Assembly (NCBI RefSeq): GCF_018691265.1
Contig: NW_024881276.1
Coordinates: forward strand, 2,046,001-2,110,000
Length of the DNA: 64,000 bases
Source: Tyto alba
Taxonomy: Eukaryota; Chordata; Aves; Strigiformes; Tytonidae
Direction of reading: 5' to 3'
Numbering within the stretch: position 1 is the stretch's first letter; each line of letters opens with the position of its first letter. The position numbers were made by a program, and so were the translations under genes. Shown here piece after piece: positions 27,848 to 40,568 of the stretch. Below the pieces are notes generated by a model. The model was not told where the DNA came from. It searched no databases and saw only the letters and a list, made by a program, of their open reading frames with translations.

Positions 27848-28190
27848 GGTTCTGGGAATGCGTGTTAGAAGGGACCTGCGGAGGTTTTCTAGTCCAACCC
27901 CTGCCCAAAGCAAGGCTGAGGCCAATCTGAGTCCACGTTGCTCAGGGTCTTGTCCAGACACATTTTAAATATTTCCCAGGCTGGAGATTCCTCAGCCTCC
28001 CTCTTCCGCTCTCAGTGTGAGAGGAAATTCCTTACAGTCAAGCAGAATTTTTCTTATTGTAGCTTGTGTCTGTTGCCTCTTGCCTTTTACCGTGCACCTC
28101 TGAGAAGAGCCTGGCTCTGGCTCCCCTCTAACTGCCTTTGATTGTCGAAGACAACAGTAAGATCTCCTCAAAGCCTTCTCTTTTCCAGGT
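27848..28190 (-). mobile_element. CR1 LINE 3' fragment
   Basis: The plus strand reads from the CR1 3' end: AGAAGGGACCTGCGGAGG, TCTAGTCCAACCCCTGC, GCTCAGGGTCTTGTCCAG, then the GAGGAAATTCCTTACAG-type stretch and CCTTCTCTTTTCCAGG. It is therefore a 5'-truncated CR1 copy on the minus strand. The right boundary is approximate. Confidence 0.88.
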
Positions 28191-31100
28191 GAGAGAGACC
28201 GTAAACTCAGAAGCCTGCACATCACACATTTCATATACCTGATACCTGTGCGTGAAGTGAGCGTTGCCTGGCACATGCAGCCTGAGGAAGGGAGGGCAGG
28301 AGCCCTACCAACCTGAACACGTCAGCTCTGGTCAGTGCCACAAACATCTTGGGTAGCCCTGAGAAAAGCTTCTCAAACCCTGCCTCGTATCTCCTACATC
28401 TAAACGTCTATTCTACATTCTACGTCTAGTGCATCATTACACTTATCAGATATTTGAAATTTGTAGTCGTTTGAGATTAAAACAGTCTTAAGATGCAGCA
28501 GTGTTGCAAGCCTATCAGCAGCGACACTGTCTGCGGTCAGGCAGGCAAAGAATAAAATATTCTATTGTAAATCAAAAATGCATCACCAACTACAGTCGCT
28601 CCTGTTTGCACCGAGCACATAAGACAGAGAGACTGGACCGCCAGTCCAGCAGCAACCCTGCTCCTGCCTTCTCTAAGCCCAAGGGACTTGGTACAAAGTA
28701 AATGGCTTCATGCTCTCAGGTGATTTTGTAGGACTCAGATCTTTTTTTTTTTTTTTTGCAGCTGATCAAAGCAACCTGCAGGAAAATGGCTTACTGGGGG
28801 CAATATCAGACTCCCTGTGCTGTTATCCTTGAGAATTGAAGCGTCTCCCGAAAATCCTGCCAAAGTCACACGAACGAATTGGAGCACAAAATCACTGCTG
28901 TCACACCAACTACCAGGTAATGGCTACCTCCCACCCGGCTAGCATCTGAAGTTAGCAAAGGAGAAATCGCGAGCTGTGGGATGACAGCCGTCAGGTGGGA
29001 GCGTACCAGCATGTTGTTGCTGCGAACCTGGGAGCGTTGAGCGTGGTGCCCCGGCGCTGCCCCCGTCCTCACCGGCACCTCTGAGCCAGACCTGGAGCTG
29101 GGTAACCACAGGGGCACCTACTGCAAAATGCCAGACACACTCGGCGTCACACAGTAGCTCTTCCTCCAGTAACTTCTTCCGTATTCGTATCCTAACGATG
29201 CGTTAGAAAAATGCTTTGGATGAAACCTTGGTTCCCTTGAAGTGAGAAGAAATTTGCCCTTATTGAAGTCAATGGGAAATGCTTCCTTCTTTGTACCTCT
29301 GACAAAACAGAAAAATACACACTTTTGAAATGAAAATGTAGCTATCTGTGGCTTCATATTTTCAGCCAGACTGCAATGAGTTAGCTTCATTGTGGTTCCT
29401 ACATGCATGCAAATTAACTGGCTTACTATTATTTAATTTGAAGTCTGTAAATTAGTGAAGCACGTACGTTGTGACAGAGTTGAGACTCAAGCCCATTTAA
29501 GTCATAAACAATAAGAGATGCAAAAAGGTGCTACGAGGAACAGTGAGAGGGAATGGACAAAACAGTCACTGCTGACATCCTCAGTCATAAAATCTTCAGT
29601 TCGTGCAGGAGTTTCATCAGGATCTTGGACATGTCACCTAGGATGATTTCCTTGCAGAAATACGCTGGGTTCTAGTGCTTGAACAGCCCATACGTCCAAG
29701 ACAAGACAAGGGCTATGCAATGAAATCTGATGCACAGAAAACGTGAGCAGAAAGGGGTATTCTCGGGGCATTATGACCACACAGCCTTTATGAAGATATA
29801 CACTCTGTAGTTATAACCATCAGATAGTTGGCACATACGGGTGCTAGAGTGTGTGGACACAACACCAAAGATGTCCCATGACAGCCAAAGACAAATGACC
29901 GAGTGATGCACTGTATAAATTAGTAGGTACCTGCTGAGAAATTCCTTGAAAACAGAGTGTATGAGGAGTGTCTCCTGATATATCAGGACCCTGCTCAACC
30001 CCAGACCAAGTTAGGTGTGATTGCATGTAAAGTTACTCTGTTTTTTTGATGGCCAGTTACCATTTAGATTATTGAGAAAGATTTTCTGGCCTCTAGCCAA
30101 AGCATCCAGTGCCCCTGCAGAGCACAGTTTGCCTGGTGAGGAGTTTCAGAGACTTTGTTTTTGTGTTAGGAGATAGAACATCAACTGCATTTGAGTGCAA
30201 TGCACGCAGCCGGTCTAAAAGGGAAGCAAAAGCAGCTGTCAGCGTGGCCGAAGAGAGATATTAGAGGACTGACTTAGTAAAGAGAGAAGCACAACATTTG
30301 CTCTAGGCTGGACAAGGCGGGAAGAGAAGCACATTACGGTATCACATATATCACCCTGCACTGGCTCTATTACCCCAAATAGGAATAAAAGAACACAAAA
30401 GTACTCCCCAAGCTGTCCGTGGCTACATCAGTGTCAGTAAGTAGTGTCGCACAACAGGGATGAATCTGTAGGGCGAAGGATTGGTGCTGAGCACCTAAAG
30501 TCCACACATCTCAGAAAGCTTTAGTGTGGACTAGCCCTAGTTTGGTCCTGCGGACTGAATGCCCATCAGCAGTGAGAGCACATCTCTTGATTTCGTTTCA
30601 GCTGGAAGCAAAGGTTGTGCACTCTGAGACTGTTCCACCCCGCGAAGCGAAGCACAGCACAGGGAGGTGGTGGGGAGATTCAGTTCAGACATGCACTTCT
30701 GATCCACATTAAAATGCACCCGGTAAGACTGGAACCAGCATCCACGAGTAGTCACGTAAAATGGAGGAAAGGAAAATGTGCGCAAAAATTAGCATCCACA
30801 CCCCCAAGAGAAAAACTACAAGGGCAAACTTGCAACTACAGCCACCACTAGTTAAGAGCACCTGAACAACTGTCTTCAAGGATGGACTGAGGCAAGGCAT
30901 CCTCTCCACTAGGGAAGATCCAGATAAAACTGTCATAGATGGCATGAAAAAGTTCACTGATAAGGGGGTCTTGGGAGATAACAAGGATGATGCACCAAAA
31001 AAGTCAAGGAGAAGAAGAAGAAAATTCATCATCACACAGTACTTAAACAAAACGCATGAGTTTATTTATTGATATCAAAGACCATATTGTTCACTGAAAT

Positions 31101-32378
31101 TACTCAGCTTCCTTCTTTGGGAGAAAAACATTACAGCATTGTACGATGCTCAGAAGGGACGGAGTGCTCCCCAACAGCCTGACAGTCCCTCTCTGTGAAA
31201 TGCTAACGCGTCATGGCTCGCCAAGGATACAGAGATGGAGCAACAGCCCTTGAAGTCATAAAGCAAATAAGAGTTCTAATTGTAAGCAGTTATGTGTGTG
31301 TCACTGTTATATCTACTTTTTCAAATAAGATGATGCTTTCAGTCTACATTCACATTTACTTGTTTTAAACTCCTTTCATTTCCTGTTTTTCCTTTTCACT
31401 CAGCTAGGAAAATTGCTTGGAGGCAGGCACAAGCACGATGTGCTAGCTGCTGCCCGAACTTACGTATGCAATGAAAAGCCTGCAGCCCAACAAAACAGTA
31501 AATACACAATGACACAAGAAACTCTCCTTTCATTCCCTTCCTCGGTTGAAGCCAGGGATATAGAAGAAGTGTTTGCAAAAATTTTTCTTCTGCAAAACAC
31601 GTACATTAGGTTGTAGGGCTGTCGTTGGAATACCCAATCATGTTAGGATGTGGTCTGTAGAGGAAGAACCACAGCGCTGCTGCGGAAATGCAGTGATTCT
31701 GTTCATAGACAGCCAAGGCATGCAGGCCGGCCATCCCAGGGTAGCTCAGAGCTACGTTCCCTCACCCTAAGCCCCCTGTCCTGCCTTTCCCAGTCTCCAA
31801 GGATTTGCAGCTCACGAGCGGGTGATTGTAGCTTTGTTCTCCACAACCGTTGTTGGACTTCCGTGGCTTGAACTTGCCCAGCCAACCTTTGAACCCATGA
31901 AAATGTCAAGTATTCTCAACTTCCTGCTGCAAAAACCTCCTGGCCTGGCCTGCAACATTTCATTGCAAGTGATATTTTATTCGAAGGCTTCTCCTGGACA
32001 ACTGCAGACATTCTGGTTAAAACCAGACTGAAGGACGGACCCTAACACATCAAGAAGACCGAGGGTTCATTTGGAATACAGGGGAGCTGGATTAAAATCT
32101 CTGGTCCAAAACTAGATTTGCATCTGAATGTCCCACCAGCCCAGTATTTGACATGACTTTGGGCATTCTGCTGCTAATATCTACCAGAACAAGCTGTGGA
32201 GCTATACCAGTTTCTATAAATTGGTTGACTATATCAGTTTCTGCGTATCTCTTGGGTCAGGGAAAAAGAGACTTGTCAGTCTGTGGTCAAGGCATTAATT
32301 TCCTTTGGGTAGAATGCAACTTGAAGTTTCTTTCTTCCATGGAAGACCTGAAGCCACCCAAAGCCGCAGTGCGAAGGA
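28191..32378. other. Noncoding, presumed OCA2 intron 1 or flank
   Basis: No gene or transposon is recognised with confidence. A T run lies at 28742-28757. The stretch 30845-31020 has an unusual A/G-rich composition but no motif I can assign. Confidence 0.5.
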
Positions 32379-32500
32379 CACAGAATCAAGAACAATCGAG
32401 GTTAGGAGGGGCCTCTGCAAATCACATAGTCCAGCCCCCACTCAAACCAGACCTGGCTTCAAAGCTAGCTAAGGCAGATAATAGACCAAGGTCCTATCAG
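32379..32500 (-). mobile_element. CR1 LINE 3' end remnant
   Basis: This is a short diverged copy. The plus strand reads ACAGAATCAAGAACAATCGAG, GTTAGGAGGGGCCTCTGC and then CATAGTCCAGCCCCCACTC, matching the reverse complement of the CR1 3' end (GAATCATTGAGGTTGG...TAGTCCAACC). Limits are approximate. Confidence 0.75.
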
Positions 32501-32966
32501 CTGGGGTGCCTGAAGCAGCTCAGCATTCAGGCCAGGCATTCTCTGAGTATGTGAACCCAACCTAAGAAGGGAACGGGCTCCCAGCAGCCGGTAGATTTTG
32601 CTTCCTGGGAGACACAGCTGTGGAGTTTGTGTATCTCGGGACCGAGCTCAGCAGAACCACCAGACTGTCTTTCAGAGGATCTTCATCTGCCTCTTATTCC
32701 TGAGCTCTTTATTTCATCTCAACACTAATGGTAAATGTTTCTGAAGTGTCACCGTTTCCCAGAACCAGACACCTAATTCCCTTTCCAGAAGGGTTTAGGT
32801 AGAACTGGGTATCTCCCTATCAATCCATAAGGTCAGTTTTCGAAGCTAATATAGGTCGTTATTTTATCAAGGAAATTCTGAAAAGTTTATCCCCCACCCC
32901 ATCCCCACAAGCCAATACCTGAAACTACACCACAGGCTGGGCCCCAGCCTGCCCAGAAGGATGTTT
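32501..32966. other. Noncoding spacer
   Basis: Nothing is recognised between the CR1 remnant and the solo LTR. Confidence 0.6.
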
Positions 32967-33975
32967 GCTTCTGTCCTGGGTTTGAGCAAGCGGTGGGTTT
33001 TTTGGTGGCAGGGGAGGGGGCTCTAGGGGCGGCCCCCTGTGAGAAGCTTCTCGAAGCTCCGCCAGCTCCAAGTCAGCTCCACCTCTGCACCAAAACTGAG
33101 CCCATCAGCTGCGCCTCTGCCAGAACGTATTTAAGAAGGGACGTGGTGAGGAGCAGTGGGACTGGTGAGGAGGAGTTGTGACATCTCCATGAACACCAAG
33201 GTCAGTGGAGGAACGGAGGAAGAAAGGAGGGGGGAGGTGTGCTGGAGCAGAGACCCCCCTGTATCCTGTGGGGAGACGGCAGGGCGGCCCCCCCCCGCCA
33301 CCCATGGAGATCTACGGTGGAGCAGACATTGACTTATGGCCAGTGTTTTTTGTGTGGGTGATCAAGGTGCTATGCCCAAAGAAGGCCGGGGTCTTGTGGA
33401 AGAAGCAGCCCCCGCTGCTGTAGTTCAGCGCTGGGAGGATTGCAGCATGCGGGGGTGTCCCACGCCGGAGCAGCTCGGGAAGGGCTGCAGCTGTGGGAGG
33501 GGAACCAGTCAGAGAGGGTTTGTGGAGGACTGTCTCCTGTGAGAAGGGGACCATGATGCAGCAGGGGAAGAAGTTCCAGAAGCTCCCCCCACCACAGATG
33601 GCAGAAGCGGCAGCACTGATTGCACCCCCCATCCCCTGACCCTGCGCCACTGGGGAAGGAGGTAGAGATATCGGGAGCAGAGCTGAGCCCGGGAAGAAGG
33701 GAGGGGTGGGGGGAAGGTGTTCTCAAGATGTGGCAACGCTTCTCACTGTCCTACTCTGCTATGTGTTGTTAGTGTCTGTAATAAATGTATGTTCTTTTTT
33801 CCTTCCCCTAAGTCTGCCTTTTGCTCATGACCATAACAGGTGATTTGCCCCTCCCTGTCCTATCTCTAATCCCAAGCCTGGCTCATTTGTCCCTTCTCAT
33901 CGCTGGGAGGGAAGGGAGGAGTGAGCGGCTGCGTGGTGCTCAGTTGCCCTCTTGAACTCAAACCACTACAGCTTC
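32967..33975 (+). mobile_element. Solo LTR of an endogenous retrovirus (ERVL-like), 999 bp, with 5-bp target duplication
   Basis: The element runs from 32972 (TGTCCTGGG) to 33970 (CAAACCACTACA), so it has TG...CA termini within longer TGT...ACA ends. It is flanked on both sides by the identical 5-mer GCTTC (32967-32971 and 33971-33975). Internally there is a TATA-like TATTTAA (33128-33134) and a polyadenylation signal AATAAA (33780-33785) followed by a T-rich stretch, so the LTR reads on the plus strand. There is no internal gag-pol or second LTR, so it is a solo LTR left by recombination. The TGTCCTGG start, the CCACTACA end and the 5-bp duplication fit avian ERVL-type LTRs. Open frames inside it are not genes. 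Confidence 0.92.
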
Positions 33976-36900
33976 AAATAAGACGGTGACGGCCGTAGCA
34001 AACTGTACCAGGCGAGGGCCAGGCCTCGGCACACGTGACAGCAGCGAGAGCATTTGGCTGATGCTCGCCCCTCAGCTGACCAGCCTGACCGTTATGTAAA
34101 ATTCCTCAGAGGGCGATGAGGCATTCCTGGTTAGACACAGACAGTCTGAGGAGCACCTGGATGCAAAACCCGCTGCGGGAGGAGGAGAGGGGTTCGTTAA
34201 TAGACACCCCCCCCCCCATTTCCCTACACGCTTACAGCAACCCGTCCTGATTCCCCGCTCTACCCGATTCTCCCTCAAGCTGTCACGTGAAGTTATCCAT
34301 GGGCAGCATGTTTGCCAAGCTCCAGCTCAGACAGATGTAACTGTCCACTACTGGCGCGAGTTAAGCACCTTCTCTCCTGTGCTTCTGAGCTTGTTAGTGT
34401 AACACAACAGGAAAAATAATTTCACTGGGAAATTGTATCTGCAGGGTGAAACTCCAGTTTATAAATTAAATTAGCCCCGTTCGGTGCGCTATGAAATTTT
34501 AGAGTAGATCAAGCAAGGACATACAAGCACAAGGCTGCCAATTTTGAAAAAATATGTTAGCAGTTAACAGAAGCAAGTATAAAACACCAGCGCAAAAAAA
34601 AAAAAAAAACTAAGGGACTCTGGCTTTCAACTGATTGTAAGAGACTGAGTTTATTGTTGAAAAAGTCAGGTCCTTGACTGAAGCTTGAGCCCTGTTTGAG
34701 GGTATTTAAGGCTCTCCCAAAAAGTTTTCTTGTGCCTATTAGTGAGTGAGTGTGTTCAGCTGCCTCATTTCCTACAGAAGTGCTGGTGAAGTGTCTCTGC
34801 CTCTCCCTCCCTCACCAATTTGCAGGAGCTTTAGCTTTGAGACACACAGCTGTCTCATCCACATATATCCCAAAGCTTACTCTGGGTTTTGTCCAATTTT
34901 TTCCAGTGATATCTGTATTCAAGGCCCTGTAATTAGCCCACTGCCCTTCATGACTGCCAGGTAAAATTCTCCCCATCTCACTGATGAGACACAGCTTGAA
35001 AGTTTAATTACCTAATAGGGAAATTAGAAGATAATTAACAGAGATTTATGAAGGTACATTGTGTCTTTGAAAAGGTGAAAGAAAACATATTGCTACCAAA
35101 CAGGTTAAAACTATCATTGCTTTAAACAGCCCCCTTAACCGGAAACCTTCCTGCATACGTTTCTAAATACAAATGGCAACTATTCAAAAGTGCTTTATGG
35201 TAGGAACATTACTGATGATGAATAATACTGCTTTGACAAATATTTCTGCCTGCAGAACTCTGGTTATCTTGATGAAAACAAGTTTCTAAACTACCCATCT
35301 ATCATGAGATCGCCAGGGTGTTGTGAAATTTGCAGCAGCTCCTATAACATGAATTCTAGTAGTAACTAAAATTAAGTGTCCTTGAGAAGAACCACAACTA
35401 CCAAAAGGAACAGACACCATTTGTAAAGGTCAGTCGCTAGGGATAGATGTGCAAAAACTGAAATGGGTCCCTCACAATCATACAATTACTGGATGATATC
35501 TCTACTGGCCAAGATATTGCCTCAACTATGCATATGCCTGTAGGTTATGATTAATGTCTGACGTAGAAGAGGCTGTAGTTTAAGAGCAGTAGTAGTCTGA
35601 GAGTAGTTTGTAGCGCTAGATCCCGAACAGTTGCAACAGCTCTCCAAGTTGTATTTAGTGTATCTTTTGACATTTTTCACTTTGAACACTGCCCGGTTCC
35701 CAAGAAGAAAATGTAAAAAACCTTAAAGATTTGCGATACTTGTGTTATGACTTGTATACAGTTTTCATGAAGCATTTTAACCAATCCAGCTATTCTGCTC
35801 AAAAACGAATTACAAACTTAGAAACCTACAAAGCCGTAACAAAAATGCGTTGCTAGGACAAGCAATTACAAAATGCTGCGTTCCATTGCTTCTGCGAAAG
35901 AGAATCTCTTTCAGGGGGAAAATCACCCATAACCGCCCTTTGGAGGTGTTCAGGGAACAGGGACTGGCACCAAATGTCGCACTTGTACTTCTGCTTTGTT
36001 ACGGTTTCAAGCAAACTCCCTGCCAGCAAACTTCCCGGGGCCCCCACTGAAGCAGCTCCTGCCTGGTGCAGCTGGCAGAGGCGCTTCGCTGCGTTCGCCT
36101 TGCTGCTGCTCCTCGCAGAGCACAAAATGCATCCCGGCTGTGCCTTCTGCCTGCTGGGGCAGCCGCTTCCCTGCACAGTAATTAACAAATCCAGGCTGAT
36201 CACAAATCCACAAATCCAAAAGAAGTCATGTAACCGCACTGGCTTTCTGCCGCTGGACTGGGAGGAAAATGTATGGTTCAAGTCCTGGTCTGATGACAGG
36301 TAAAATAATCAGATTTTTAGCAAATGATCCCATGAACAATGGAAAAGAAAATACTACCACAGTCCAATGCAAGGCCTGAGACCAAAGCAAGCCTCTGGCT
36401 TGGGGGCAGCCCCACAGCACCCCAGCATGAACAAGCCTCTCTCCATTATATTTGACTAAACATTTCTCGGGGGTCATTATTTCAGTCAGGGAAAAGTGAC
36501 AGCACCAGCTCTAATTCTGCTAGAGAAGAGCTCCGTGTAGGCATTCTCTGAGAGGCTGCTGAGAACTGCGGCCCAGCTGTGGCACTACCTCATTCCCAAA
36601 GCCAAACCTTGGGTGGCTGAGCTGCAACACCACAGCAACAGCAGCAGAAAGCAGTTTTGTTGGGGCTGGGCAGAATTCAGAAGCTGGCAACTAGGGGCGG
36701 GGGCGGCAGGGAACGCACAGCCAACCAAACAGAAAAACACTGCTGTCCCTTTGTGTGAAGCAACCGGAGAGATCACAGCCCAGTCTATTGAAAAAAAAAA
36801 TATATATATAATCAATGCTATTGTCAGTTTTGAAATTGCAAGTTATAAGGCTCATCATGCCAAGATGCTTTATTTAATTAAAATAGAAATGTAGCAGACT

Positions 36901-39900
36901 GATTTTCTGTGTTAAATTAAACTAATAGCTGTAACGATATGTGTAAAAGAGGTGAAGTTCTCTGCTGCAAGCAGTTCGTGTTGGAGAAGAGAAATGGTTA
37001 GAGGAGACCCCAAGCGCAGCACCCACAGGGTGTGCTGGTAGTTTCATAGATCAAATATTAGCCCTCCCAAGAGAGTAAAAGAAGTCATGTGTTTCTGCAA
37101 GGTAATAAAAGGCAACGAGCATCAAATGAGACCTCTACAGTGTTGAGCCAGATGACGCTGCAAGCCTCTGAAGTGACAGATGACCATGGAAGAAGGCAGG
37201 GGTAGCGGCTGTCGGTGTGGGGGGAGGCTGGTGAATGGAGAGCAGACTACAAAACCCGTGGAAAACAGATGCCTCCACACACCTAATGAGAGTCTTTTCT
37301 GAGGCTTCAGTAACCCCTGGATGGGGTACCTTTTGCACTTTTTGAGGTTCCTTTTTTAAGAGCCAGCTTCTCTAAGAGAGAAAGACCAGAGCCCCAGAAA
37401 TCCTCGTGGTGGCTGATGCTACTGGTTATCTAAGTCCCCTCTTCAGTACTGGTTTTACTCGGTTTATAGGCTCCTGAAATACCAGAGACCTAGTACCTAA
37501 ACCCATTGAATGCTGCAGAAGGATTTCTGCCAGCCTAAGTCTTCTCTCAATAGGTGTCATGAAGATGGCTTCAAAACAAGATAATGCATGCAAGAACAAG
37601 TCATCAATCAACCAGAAGATGCTGTACCCTGCACAAAAGCAGGTTCATCCATTCATTTGCTGAACGGGAATGCAACTTTTATTTCATTCTAGGCTGTAAG
37701 TTTTTGTCTAAAAAGACACCCCTTTTTCTGCCCTTTTTGATAGGAAAATGCCAGACGCAGATATATTCCTGCAGAGATCAAGAATTTCAACAGTTTCAAC
37801 AAGACCACAGGTCTAAGATTAGGGCTAAAGCATGGCAAATGCAAGGAACGTGAAAATCCAGATGCTGATTTATGGCTGAATACGGGTTTTATGTTCAACA
37901 TATCTTAGAGTGGTTGGTTGGTTTTGGCAGCATTAAGCAGCTCTTCTAATGAACGCAGAATGCTTTCTTTCTTCTCTCAGGCAAATTAAAATATCAGTGG
38001 GCTTATTCCTCTTTCCTGTTTGATCTGTTCCTAGCCGGACACAAAGATTTTAGAGCAGATGATGATCCTACAGTGACCACATTAAAAAGGCAAATATTTG
38101 CCAACCCTTAACCACATGATGGTTTCTGAGAAAACGCTCCATTTGTCCCTGCGCAGAGCAGTGACACACACAGCGTGTGCCTGTTGGAAAATACTAGGAT
38201 TATTGCAGTATCCTGGCTCCTTTGCCCCAAAATTGTAGGAAAGGTCATCCAACCTTTGGTACACAGATATTGGTAATTTTCTTTTGTAAGTAGGACAGGC
38301 TGATGGGGTTTTATAAAACTCTTGAAGAAGAAACCGGGTCATCACTGTATTGGTAGGTGAACTTTAATGCACTGTTGACACAATATGGTAATATTTGCTC
38401 TTGTCTCAATTCCAGATTTTTTTTCCCTTTGTTTTCAATTGAATGAAATAACCTGAACTGAATACAGTCACTACCCTTCCCCTAAAAAATATATCAACTA
38501 TGTAGCTATTCTACAAAAGCAATTTACCAAAACCTCAGCAGTTTAATCTATTCTGTGAAAGATAGAATGTCCGAATCTTAACAGTAAGAACCTGAAGGCT
38601 TTGTGCTGTAACAGGATTTAGCAATAACTTTTAATTGGCAGTTCAAAGTTAATCCTCTGGGGAAAATGTGATCTGGCAAAAGTACCCAGCCACAGAAAGA
38701 AAAAAAATATTCATTAAACTGTGGTTTCTTTTCTCAGTATTTCTACAGCTATTATTATTGGAAAACATTATAGAAATAATTGTTTCATTGTCTTGGACTA
38801 ACAAGGCTCTTCTTCCATGATACGTTTTATCCCTTTTGTACTTTATTTCTCTACCAATGATAAAGAGGGCAAGAGTTTAAATTTATCAGTTCTAGTAGGC
38901 TATAGCTTTATTTAAGACACCTTCTGAAGGGAAAATAAAAGGCAAATGCCTTAGAGTAACACTCTGCTCTTCCCTTTTTGTCCCTCGACATCAGTTTCAC
39001 ATGGCCACAAACCTAGTTTTCTCCTGTTTCTACTGAAACAGCATCTCCAAGGGCTTGTGGTGAGGAACCATTTCTCCTTCTAGATTTAGCTGTAGGAAAA
39101 GCCCTTAACCCAGATAATTCTCATTAGCTCACCAGGATCTGTTCAGCTCTAAACTTCAGCAGTTCTGTTATTCGTGGTTTCCCTTCTTTGTTCCAGTGAC
39201 TTTTGAGACTAACTCATGGTGACCTGTTTAACTCAGAAGAAAGCATATATGGGCACTTCAGGAGGGAACTGAGGAGGGCCAAATTAGCCTCCTACTGATA
39301 GATGAAAGTCTACACTGAAAGCTAAGCTTTCGGCAGCAATTTAGGAGCTGCCTATCATGAAGCTACCAGGATTTCTGATGGCAGCATGTGAGAAGAGCAG
39401 CTTTTATTGTGAGAGCTCAGGTAGCAAATAAGTGTCTGTTTTTCATCTATAAACATATTAAGAAGTACAAAAAGATTCCTACACACCAGCTGAATCACAT
39501 CTCTTGGAAGTTGCAGATCTTCAACATCGGTTTTATACGAATAATAGATTGATTTTCAAAAATAATAATAAAAAAATATGAATAATCCCCATAAAAATGT
39601 GTAGATACATTTAAGTGGCTAATCCCCTGACCTCTTGCCTTAAGTTTTACTGAAAACCAAACATTCACAGCTAATTTGTCAAATCTCAAGCTCTTGGGAA
39701 GTGGCCAGTTTCACCCTCTTCTTCCTGCAGCAAATGAGGGGCTGAGCAGAACAGACCAGCCCATTGTTGGTCTGCAGACTGCTCCGCTGCTGGCAGACTA
39801 CGCCAGCAATACGACTGGAAAAATCACAACAGCTTGCTACAAACACAGCTAACATGAGTAAAATCCATGAAAGGGAATGCTTCAGAAAAGTAATGGGAGT

Positions 39901-40530
39901 ATATACCTGCCTCGTTCATTTTTTATTAAACCATTTTACTTGAGAGATGTACTCACAACATCAATGTGTTATCTCAACACAGAGACCTAAACATACTTTT
40001 TAGACATGACAATTCACGTGTTACAGAACATCCAGCCCAAAAAGTAAGCCTGAACTACTCCCCTTGCACATATATAGAATAGGAAGGTCAAAAAAACATA
40101 CATTAAAAATCGCAGCAAGTTTGAGTCCCCTAAAGAAGCTACAATCTAAAGTACGTTTAAAAATATCTTTTAAATATTCAATATTCTGGGAGAGGTTAAA
40201 GTTTGAGACAACATAAATGTAAAAGGAAAAATAACTAAAAGAACCACTGAATATTATAACGCATACTCGATGCGTCCCACTGATGTTTTAAAATGCTGAA
40301 TGCTCAGGTACATATAAATACTGTCCAGAGACATTGCATTATTTGCAAAGTTTGACTAACTTTCAATATGTAATATTTTATTGCACATATGAAAACTCAT
40401 CCTCTCAAAATAACAGAACTACATTAAACTATTCTAGAAAATATTTCTTGTAGAAAAATTGCATTTTACCTGCTCTTTTGAAGAATTCTTGAAGCTGTTC
40501 TTTTGTTTGAAAATAACAACCTTTGAAATG

Positions 40531-40566
<36 letters not shown>
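40531..40566. repeat. A36 homopolymer
   Basis: Thirty-six consecutive A, preceded by CTTTGAAATG and followed by GAAGG. I see no polyadenylation signal and no target duplication beside it, so it is better called a simple tract than the tail of a processed copy. Confidence 0.9.

Positions 40567-40568
<2 letters not shown>

Noticed and set aside
33205..33736. Overlapping open frames of 68-118 codons inside the 33-kb solo LTR
   Set aside because: LTR U3/R sequence is noncoding; the frames overlap on both strands with no retroviral protein motif.
36276..36286. GGTTCAAGTCC resembling a tRNA B box
   Set aside because: No matching A box, acceptor stem or anticodon arm can be folded around it.
40531..40566. 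Long A tract as the tail of a processed pseudogene
   Set aside because: No coding remnant, polyadenylation signal or target duplication upstream.
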